A stretch of DNA of 51,010 bases from positions 1 through 51,010 of the forward strand of contig CAJOEI010000022.1 in NCBI GenBank assembly GCA_905233465.1, given 5' to 3'. How positions within the stretch are numbered: position 1 is the first letter of the stretch; every line of letters starts with the position of its first letter. Below the pieces are notes generated by a model. It did no database searches. It was not told where the DNA came from and saw nothing but the letters and a program-made list of their open reading frames with translations. Position numbers and translations under genes: made by a program. Origin of the DNA: an uncultured Bacteroidaceae bacterium. Its GTDB lineage: Bacteria; Bacteroidota; Bacteroidia; Bacteroidales; Bacteroidaceae. Below, in pieces: positions 44,186-51,010 of the stretch.

Positions 44186-45435
44186 ACCTTCCCCTTAAAG
44201 GTATATCCTATACTCTCAACCGCTGCGCGGATGGCCTCTTCGGTAGCGAGGCCTTTGATGGTGAGGGTGTTGGCAGAGGCACTTGCTTTGGCCTTCTCTA
44301 CGCCGGGGAGATCCTCAACGGCACGGACTACGGCAGCCTCGCAATGACTGCAATGCATGTCCTCAACCCGATATATGGTCACATCGGGGTCTAACGCCTT
44401 TTTACTGGTAAACTTGCTGAAAAACTTCATCATAAGAGCAAATATAATTAATAATGTTAATACCGTGGCACAAACAATCTTGAACGGACTTGGCATAGCT
44501 GATGTGCTCATGCAACAAGCTGCATGAGAATTGAGAATTGAGAATTGTGAATTGAGAATATCTGTTGCGTTGAGTAGCAAGCCGAATAGGACGGCAAAGC
44601 CAACGATGGTCATCAGATAAATCGATGTAAAACGACGCCCCATGGACTTGTGAACCACGAGTATGGAAGCGAGATTAACAGCAGGACCAGCCATCAGCAT
44701 CACCAGTGCAGCACCTGGCGAGAGCCCCTTCATCATCAGTGCCGCTGCCACAGGGATACTACCCGTAGAGCAGATATACATCGGTATGGCGATGACAAGT
44801 ATAACTAACATCTGCAGTAACGGCTGACTGCCGAAGGAGAGGAAGAACTCGTCGGGCACAGCAACCTGAATCAATGCTGCTACAACAAGTCCAATGAGCA
44901 GTCGCAGGCCGATGTCGCGAAGCATATCGTAATAGGCATACTTCAGCACGCGCCAGATCTTGAGTTGAGAGTTGACAGTTGAGAGTTGACAGTTTTTTGA
45001 ATCAGTTTCAAGTTCCAAGCTTGAAGATTCATCATCTGCGAAGTGGTTTACTAACAGTCCTCCGCAAACACCTGTGATAAGTGCCGCCACAGGGCGGATA
45101 ATGGCAAACCCAAGTCCCATCATCGAGAACGTGGCCAGGATTGAGTCGATGCCCGTCTGTGGTGTGGCAATAAGAAACGAGGCAACGGCTCCCTTCGAAG
45201 CCTTTTCGTTCCTGAGTCCGATGGCTGTTGGGATGACGCCACACGAACACAACGGCAGGGGTACACCCAACAGCGCCGCCCAAAGCACAGAAAACTTATT
45301 GTTACGCGAAAGATAGTTGGCATAAAACCTTTGCGGCACGAATACGTGCAGCACTCCTGCGATGAAGAATCCCAACAACAGATAGGGAGCCATCTCGCAG
45401 ACTACGTTCAAGAGCGAAAGCAGGAAATTGTGCAT
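44182..45435 (-). CDS. SO_0444-type metal efflux permease with C-terminal HMA domain
   Basis: 417 aa with about eight membrane segments. Motifs: APYLLLGFFIAGVLHVFVP, the cysteine pair LPLCSCGVIPTAIGLR, SFLIATPQTGIDSI, and a second half (YICSTGSIPVAAALMMKG, MAGPAVN). The C-terminal 65 residues are a heavy-metal-associated domain with MHCSHC. Such proteins export Cu, Zn or similar metals. Two heptad arrays lie within the gene (44525-44559 and 44964-44994), in inter-membrane loops. It starts 25 nt after xpt. Confidence 0.88.
   Translation of the reverse strand: MHNFLLSLLNVVCEMAPYLLLGFFIAGVLHVFVPQRFYANYLSRNNKFSVLWAALLGVPLPLCSCGVIPTAIGLRNEKASKGAVASFLIATPQTGIDSILATFSMMGLGFAIIRPVAALITGVCGGLLVNHFADDESSSLELETDSKNCQLSTVNSQLKIWRVLKYAYYDMLRDIGLRLLIGLVVAALIQVAVPDEFFLSFGSQPLLQMLVILVIAIPMYICSTGSIPVAAALMMKGLSPGAALVMLMAGPAVNLASILVVHKSMGRRFTSIYLMTIVGFAVLFGLLLNATDILNSQFSILNSHAACCMSTSAMPSPFKIVCATVLTLLIIFALMMKFFSKFTSKKALDPDVTIYRVEDMHCSHCEAAVVRAVEDLPGVEKAKASASANTLTIKGLATEEAIRAAVESIGYTFKGKV
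44525..44559. repeat. In-frame heptad repeat in the permease gene, site 1
   Basis: Five units of TGAGAAT (one TGTGAAT), 35 bp. On the coding strand they read ILNSQFSILNS, in a loop before the HMA part. Confidence 0.85.
44964..44994. repeat. In-frame heptad repeat in the permease gene, site 2
   Basis: Alternating GTTGAGA and GTTGACA units (four). They encode NCQLSTVNSQL in the cytoplasmic loop between the two permease halves. Confidence 0.85.
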
Positions 45436-45460
45436 GTTTGCTTAATAGATCATCGCGCCT

Positions 45461-46057
45461 TTATTCATTAAGCACGTTTTGTTCACGAAAACGGATAGAC
45501 TGTTTCTCATAATCCATTTCCTCGATGATGGCAATGGATTCCACATGGAAACACGCGTTGCGCAAGATCTGGCCTCCTTTCTGCTGGCCCTTCTCCACAG
45601 CCACCCCAATTCCCATCACCTTGGCACCGGCTTGATGAACAATATCGATGAGAGCAAGAGCCGCCTCACCGTCAGCCAGGAAGTCATCAACGATAAGCAC
45701 CCTGTCTGTGGGCTGCAGATACGGTTTAGATACAAATACATTGTTCATCTGCTTGTGCGTGAACGAATATGCCTGGCTCATGTATTTGTCATCGGTACTA
45801 TTGACTGTTTGTCCTTTCTTGGCGAACACCACAGGCACATCATAAAGATTGCCCAGCATGGTTGCGATGGCGATACCACTGGCCTCAATGGTCAAAATCT
45901 TGTTAACCTCTGCATCGAGGAAACGACGCCTCAGTTCACTTGCTATTTGCCGAATGATATTGATATCAATCTGATGGTTCAGAAAATTATCAATCTTCAG
46001 CACATTGCCCTGTTTGATAACTCCGTCTTTAAGTATTTTCTCTTCAAGAAAGTTCAT
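45461..46057 (-). CDS. xpt: Xanthine phosphoribosyltransferase
   Basis: 198 aa, typical for Xpt. The PRPP-binding loop VLIVDDFLADGEA is near residues 119-131, with the family pattern IEASGIAIATMLG and VPVVFAKKGQTVNSTDDKY. It salvages xanthine to XMP, the substrate of GuaA, which is also encoded in this window though 27 kb away. No purine riboswitch is visible in the 30 nt before it. Confidence 0.95.
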   Translation of the reverse strand: MNFLEEKILKDGVIKQGNVLKIDNFLNHQIDINIIRQIASELRRRFLDAEVNKILTIEASGIAIATMLGNLYDVPVVFAKKGQTVNSTDDKYMSQAYSFTHKQMNNVFVSKPYLQPTDRVLIVDDFLADGEAALALIDIVHQAGAKVMGIGVAVEKGQQKGGQILRNACFHVESIAIIEEMDYEKQSIRFREQNVLNE

Positions 46058-46086
46058 ATATTATGGCTTTTATGACATTATGCTTA

Positions 46087-47401
<1,315 letters not shown>

Positions 47402-47405
<4 letters not shown>

Positions 47406-48343
47406 GCCGGATTGAACTTCTCTTTCGGCTGCTTGCAACGGGGACAACGCCAGTCGTCAGGCAGGTCTTCGAAAGCGACGCCGTCGTGCTCTGCGGGGTC
47501 ATAGACGTAGCCGCAAATAGAACATACATACTTGCCGGAGGCTTCCTGCTTGGAGAAATCCACTTCGGCCAGAACGGTTGGTACGGGATTATCCAGATCC
47601 ATCACGCGCTTGGCCTCCAGGTTCTCATAGCCCTGTGGTGTATGTGTGCCGCAATAGACGGTGGGGTGATTGCGGACGAACTCACGCACGCGGTTGAGCG
47701 TCTCACGGGCAGCAGGAAGGTCGTCAAAAACGATAGACTGCTTGTCCTCGTAGAGAGCTTCGTCCACGTAGGTGATGTCGCCGTGAAGCATGTAGAACAG
47801 ACCGTCCATCTCCACCACAATGATGCTGTTACCCTTGGTGTGACCCTTGGCCTTGATAAGGTAGATGCCGTCGGCTATCTTTTGGCTTTCGGGGAAGTTG
47901 TAGTAGGCTCCATCGCTATAGCTGACGGGAACGAGATTCGTCAATCCCTGCAACTCGGCAGCATCCATCTCCTCCTGGTTCACATAAATCTTCGCATTGG
48001 GGAAGCTCTTCAGCTCGCCGGTGTGATCGGCATGGCGATGGGTCACAAGTATCTTCGTCACCTGCTCAGGCTTGTAGCCAAGAGCCTTGAAGGCATCCAT
48101 ATAGCTGCAGATGTCCTTGCCGGTGAAGATGAGCGAATCCTCATTGGGCACTTCCTCGGGAGTCCCTGCAGGAATGCCGGTATCAACCAGTATCACTTCG
48201 CTGCCTGTGTCAATAAGATAGTTCTGCAGGCTGCCGCGATAGCGCACATTCTTGTCAAATTTCTCAGGTCCTTCCTCGCCCCCGAACACGAAGGGCTGGG
48301 TGTAGAATCCGTCTCTACGGAATTTTACTGCTTTGATTTCCAT
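47402..48343 (-). CDS. Metallo-beta-lactamase fold hydrolase fused to rubredoxin
   Basis: 313 aa from ATG 48343 (MEIKAVKF); a GTG at 48352 is an alternative. The MBL domain has the metal motif [11 protein letters not shown] and later histidine/aspartate ligands ([32 protein letters not shown]). The last 45 residues are a rubredoxin with CSICG and CPRCK, binding one iron. It lacks the flavodoxin domain of flavodiiron proteins, and its MBL part looks more lactonase-like. The rubredoxin suggests electron transfer, perhaps in oxidative stress. It sits between a small winged-helix gene and the ZIP gene. Confidence 0.9.
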
Positions 48344-48355
48344 AATTTTCACTTT

Positions 48356-48526
48356 TTATGCGGGCTGCCACTTACAACGGACGGGCGACACAATAGCACC
48401 CTCCTTCTTCAACTCGGCAAAAGCCTTATCCACTTCCTTGCGGTCGATGCCTGTGATCTCCGCAATCTTGCCTGCGTTCACGGGAGCTCCGAATTCACGC
48501 ATGGCCTGTAATACCTTCTCTTTCAT
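48356..48526 (-). CDS. Small winged-helix protein
   Basis: 56 aa (MKEKVLQAMREFGAPVNAGK to CKWQPA). The helix-turn-helix pattern, with AGKIAEITGIDRKEVDKAFAELKKEGAI, is that of a minimal MarR-like winged helix, and a single cysteine lies near the end. The gene ends 13 nt before the MBL-rubredoxin ATG, so it is likely in the same operon and may regulate it. Codon use is normal for the window, and the composition supports a real gene despite its size. Confidence 0.75.
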   Translation of the reverse strand: MKEKVLQAMREFGAPVNAGKIAEITGIDRKEVDKAFAELKKEGAIVSPVRCKWQPA

Positions 48527-48555
48527 AGTAATCTTATTTTATATGGTTGTTAAAC

Positions 48556-48702
48556 TTACAGTTGCTTTATCAACCAGTTCTGTGCGCCAATCTTCTCAAT
48601 CATCTCGACTGCGCCCTGACTCCAGTAGAGGTCTTCCTCCTCGTCAGCCAGATAGTCCTTCAACATGTCGAAAGTGAGATAGTCCTCACATATCGAACCC
48701 AT
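48556..48702 (-). pseudogene. C-terminal fragment of a ferritin-like protein
   Basis: 48 codons encode YLADEEEDLYWSQGAVEMIEKIGAQNWLIKQL, which resembles the last helix of bacterioferritin or Dps-like proteins. The rest of the four-helix bundle, with most iron ligands, is missing. It overlaps the tail of the acetyltransferase remnant upstream, so both look like the product of one deletion. Confidence 0.55.
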
Positions 48703-49084
48703 GCACTAGCACAACGACTACAACGTTTGGAACGACGACTGGAGCCGTTAAGATGTAAGATGCTTTTTATCACCTTGCATGGGTTGCCCACAGCAATAGA
48801 GTTCGACGGTATATCTTTCACCACAACACTGCCTGCACCGATGGTCACGTTGTCGCCGATGGTCACACCTGGCAAAATGGTGGCGCTGCCGCCAATCCAA
48901 ACATTGTTGCCGATGGTCACTGGTTCTGCCCACTCCCTACGGCTGTTGCGCTCCACGGGGTCGGTGCTGTGGCAGGCTGTGTAGATGCTGACGTTAGGAC
49001 CAATGAAGCAGTCGTCGCCGATGGTGACAGGTGCTTCATCGAGCAATACACCTCACCCGCCAGCATCTTTTCTTTCTCAGTCAT
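48660..49084 (-). pseudogene. Degenerate maltose O-acetyltransferase-like gene with internal deletion
   Basis: The start at 49084 reads [13 protein letters not shown], the usual N-terminus of Maa-type sugar acetyltransferases. It then jumps, out of frame, near 49045-49055, to [22 protein letters not shown] and the left-handed beta-helix ([22 protein letters not shown]). About 70 residues are missing. After [10 protein letters not shown] the sequence leaves the family and ends at 48660 in an unrelated Ser/Arg/Cys-rich tail. It is not expected to be active. Confidence 0.75.
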
Positions 49085-49118
49085 TAATTTCTTTGTTTCA
49101 GCATATGTCTAAAGTCAC

Positions 49119-49634
49119 TCATAGTTTCGTCACGAGGTCGAGAATCTTCTGCTTCGTTGCGTCCGTCTTCTGTTCGTCCAGCTTGGCGGTGACGATGCCC
49201 GTATCCTCATAGCGGCAGAAGCCAGTGATGAGCTTGTACTCGGCGATGGCGGCGTCATAGACGTTGGGCGAGTGCGACGACAGCAGCAGGGCTGTCTTCT
49301 TCACGCTGGCAGGCTTCATCACGCTGTAGAAGCGCTGGATGGGAGCTTGAATCTGTGCGCTGAGGGTGAAGTAATAGATGGGCGATGCCAGTACCAGCAC
49401 CTCGGCTTCGGCCAACAGCGGATAGAGCTCCTGCATATCATCCTTCTGGACGCACTGGCCGTTGCCCTTCGTGTGACAATACTCACAGGCCAGGCAGCCT
49501 GCAATCTTCTTGCGTGCCACATTGATGAGCGTCACCTCATGACCTGCTGCCTCGGCAGCCTTCTTGTACTCTTCCGCCATCCAAGCGGTGTTACCATTGG
49601 CTCTCGGAGAGCCTTGTAAAATCAGAATCTTCAT
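49119..49634 (-). CDS. Flavodoxin-fold NAD(P)H-dependent oxidoreductase
   Basis: 171 aa, full length. The FMN-binding loop LQGSPRANGNTAWMAEEY lies at 5-22, a cysteine cluster CLACEYCHTKGNGQC at about 47-61 is typical of iron-sulfur flavoprotein relatives, and ASPIYYFTLSAQIQAPIQRF binds the flavin. It probably reduces quinones, aromatic compounds or an Fe-S acceptor. It is upstream of the acetyltransferase remnant on the same strand. Confidence 0.88.
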   Translation of the reverse strand: MKILILQGSPRANGNTAWMAEEYKKAAEAAGHEVTLINVARKKIAGCLACEYCHTKGNGQCVQKDDMQELYPLLAEAEVLVLASPIYYFTLSAQIQAPIQRFYSVMKPASVKKTALLLSSHSPNVYDAAIAEYKLITGFCRYEDTGIVTAKLDEQKTDATKQKILDLVTKL

Positions 49635-49667
49635 AATCGGTTTAAAAGATTAACAAGTATTTTTACT

Positions 49668-49726
49668 CTCAATTTTCAATTATCTTTAAACTTTAAACCT
49701 TAAACTTTAAACTGCGGCATAGCCGC
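49668..49726 (+). repeat. Heptad array with hairpin between CDF and flavodoxin-like genes
   Basis: CAATTTT/CAATTAT, then AAACTTT and AAACCTT units, then a perfect hairpin at 49714-49726 (GCGGC, loop ATA, GCCGC) followed by GTATAT. The stop of the CDF gene lies 13 nt beyond. Confidence 0.78.
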
Positions 49727-49739
49727 GTATATTTAATGT

Positions 49740-50843
49740 TCACTCGCTATAATTATGATCCACCACGATGACTACCTGCGAATCTGGCGCTAACGGCTGA
49801 AGCTCTGCGGTAAGCTGACGGATGAATGCCGCATCGTCGTAGACGGAGATATCAGGCACTACATCGACAGACAGATATTTGTCCTTCTCCGTATAGTAGA
49901 AGCCATGCACCTGAACGATTTCCTTGTGGGCGGCGAGGGCCTGCATCACCTTCGACTGCAGCTCGGCACGGCGGTTCTTACCCGTGGCAATGGCATAGAC
50001 GCCAATGGTCATAATAATCCCATGCTTCTCATACATCTGCGTGGAAATCCGTCGTGTCAGACCGTGAATATCATGAGCCGACATCGTGTCATAGACATTG
50101 ATGTGCAGCGAACCGATCTTCACGTCAGGGCCGTAGTTATGCAGTATCAGGTCATAGACGCCATGCACGCCCTCGAAGTCGGATACCTCTTTCTTTATCT
50201 GATTGGTGAGCTCAGCCGAAATGCTCGTACCTAGCAGTTCGTTGATGGGCGAGGCCAGCATCTCGATACCGGCCTTGATGATGACGAGTGAAATCAGCGC
50301 GCCCAAGATGCCATCGAGCGACACACCCCACAGCAGCATCACACCAGCCGAAATGAGCGTTGCCAGTGTGATGACGGCATCAAACAGCGCATCAGAGCCG
50401 GAGGCTATCAGCGCATCGCTCTTCAGTTGCTCGCCCTTTTTCTTGACGTACTGCCCGAGGATGAGTTTCACCACAATGGCCACCACGATTACCACCAGCG
50501 TCACCGTTGTATATTCCGGCTTCGTGGGGTCGAAGATTTTCTTCACCGACTCAATTAGCGAGGTGATACCCGCCGACAGCACAATGACTGCGATGATGAT
50601 GGCGCTGAAATACTCGATGCGCCCGAAGCCGAAGGGATGCTTCCTGTCAGCTGGACGCTGGGAGAGTTTGGTGCCTACGATGGTGATGACGCTCGACAGC
50701 GCGTCGCTCAGGTTGTTAACGGCATCCATCACGATAGCCACCGAGCTGGCCAGAACACCTACTGCGGCCTTGAAGCCCGCCAACAGCGCGTTAGCGGCAA
50801 TGCCTATCCAACTGGTGCGGATGATTTCCTGACTTCTATCCAT
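49740..50843 (-). CDS. Cation diffusion facilitator (CDF) metal efflux transporter
   Basis: 367 aa from ATG 50843 (MDRSQEIIRTSWIGIAANALLAG). A longer reading to 50900 would include the promoter box. It has six membrane segments with the zinc-site motifs MDAVNNLSDALSS and SDALIASGSDALFDA, the RPADRKHPFGFGRIEYFSA loop, and an extended C-terminal cytoplasmic domain (about 215-367) with HINVYDTMSAHDIHGLTRRI. It exports Zn or other divalent metals in exchange for protons. With the ZIP and HMA-permease genes it makes three metal transporters within 6.7 kb. Confidence 0.93.
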   Translation of the reverse strand: MDRSQEIIRTSWIGIAANALLAGFKAAVGVLASSVAIVMDAVNNLSDALSSVITIVGTKLSQRPADRKHPFGFGRIEYFSAIIIAVIVLSAGITSLIESVKKIFDPTKPEYTTVTLVVIVVAIVVKLILGQYVKKKGEQLKSDALIASGSDALFDAVITLATLISAGVMLLWGVSLDGILGALISLVIIKAGIEMLASPINELLGTSISAELTNQIKKEVSDFEGVHGVYDLILHNYGPDVKIGSLHINVYDTMSAHDIHGLTRRISTQMYEKHGIIMTIGVYAIATGKNRRAELQSKVMQALAAHKEIVQVHGFYYTEKDKYLSVDVVPDISVYDDAAFIRQLTAELQPLAPDSQVVIVVDHNYSE

Positions 50844-50866
50844 TATGTTCAATGTTATTTCTGCCG

Positions 50867-50874
50867 CGAAGATA
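50867..50874 (-). promoter_or_regulatory. -7 box of the CDF gene
   Basis: TATCTTCG on the minus strand, 23 nt before the ATG. It favours the 50843 start. The context is shared with 46550-46557. Confidence 0.5.
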
Positions 50875-50930
50875 CGAAATAAATCCCGAAGCAGAATCAA
50901 TTTGCCTCGGGATTTAACCCAAATCGGTCA

Positions 50931-51010
50931 TTAGGATTTCTCGGTGCTGTATGGCAGTGAGAAATCCTTCAGCTTTTCCCATATAGAAAGGAAGGATTGT
51001 CGCGTCTTCA
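50931..51010 (-). CDS. Possible C-terminal end of a gene entering the window
   Basis: The minus strand is open from the window edge to a TAA at 50931-50933 and reads RQSFLSIWEKLKDFSLPYS near its end. Another frame is open to 50914. Neither can be assigned to a family from 25-30 residues. Confidence 0.3.
   Translation of the reverse strand, partial: KTRQSFLSIWEKLKDFSLPYSTEKS

Noticed and set aside
48703..48770. Ser/Arg/Cys-rich tail of the acetyltransferase remnant as a metal-binding domain
   Set aside because: It follows a break in family homology and overlaps another remnant, so it is best read as junction sequence.

Overview
The window looks like a chromosomal segment of a Prevotella-type Bacteroidales bacterium. 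Reasons: Bacteroidetes promoters (TTTG, about 20 nt, then TAnnTTTG) recur; Rho carries a long disordered insert with RGRK motifs; GH95 and GH29 fucosidases, a C10 (streptopain-type) peptidase, a sensor kinase of DUF5112/DUF5113 architecture, and C-terminal tails ending in GKK-type motifs are present. No rRNA, tRNA, CRISPR array, transposase gene or phage module was recognised.

Layout. 0.2-3.9 kb (-): a modular secreted glycoside hydrolase with an apparent frameshift, a small membrane protein and a sigma-70 family factor. 4.5-8.5 kb (+): a tandem CBM20 protein that resembles MalQ without its GH77 domain, an RNase D-like exonuclease, a frameshifted RlmI-type methyltransferase and a TPR protein. 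8.7-12.2 kb (+): a large double-module sensor kinase just downstream of a MITE-like element. 12.2-14.8 kb (-): GH95 fucosidase. 14.9-15.3 kb: a nested palindromic tandem array and a second, inverted copy of the MITE-like element. 15.5-17.2 kb (+): an AT-rich lipoprotein gene. 17.3-23.5 kb (-): guaA, a sugar nucleotidyltransferase, a Pif1-like helicase with HRDC domain and an outer-membrane protein. 23.7-26.6 kb (+): C10 peptidase and nth. 26.6-32.3 kb: rho (-), an ABC-F ATPase (+) and an RlmD-type methyltransferase (-). 32.5-41.1 kb (+): pgk, a substrate-binding lipoprotein, TPR protein, kinase-like protein, FetB-like permease, membrane protein and a four-helix-bundle protein. 41.7-50.8 kb (-): YhcH-like protein, GH29 fucosidase, metal permease, xpt, ZIP transporter, metallo-beta-lactamase/rubredoxin fusion, small winged helix, several gene remnants, flavodoxin-like reductase and CDF transporter.

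The most unusual feature is the repeat landscape. Short tandem repeats of 7 bp (units such as AAACTTT, GAATTGA, CATTGAA, ACAATTT, TCCATTG, CCATTTT) lie between genes and also inside at least five protein genes, in frame, encoding peptide tracts such as NSQFSIL or VNCKLSN. They often supply the stop codon or abut the start codon of genes. Several intergenic arrays end in a small hairpin with a 3-nt loop whose arms differ between copies but stay complementary. A second, GC-rich palindromic family also lies both between and within genes. A third set, CCTAGG decamers, brackets the four-helix-bundle gene on both sides. I know of no description of these as one system; whether they are mobile, regulatory or replication by-products cannot be decided from one window.
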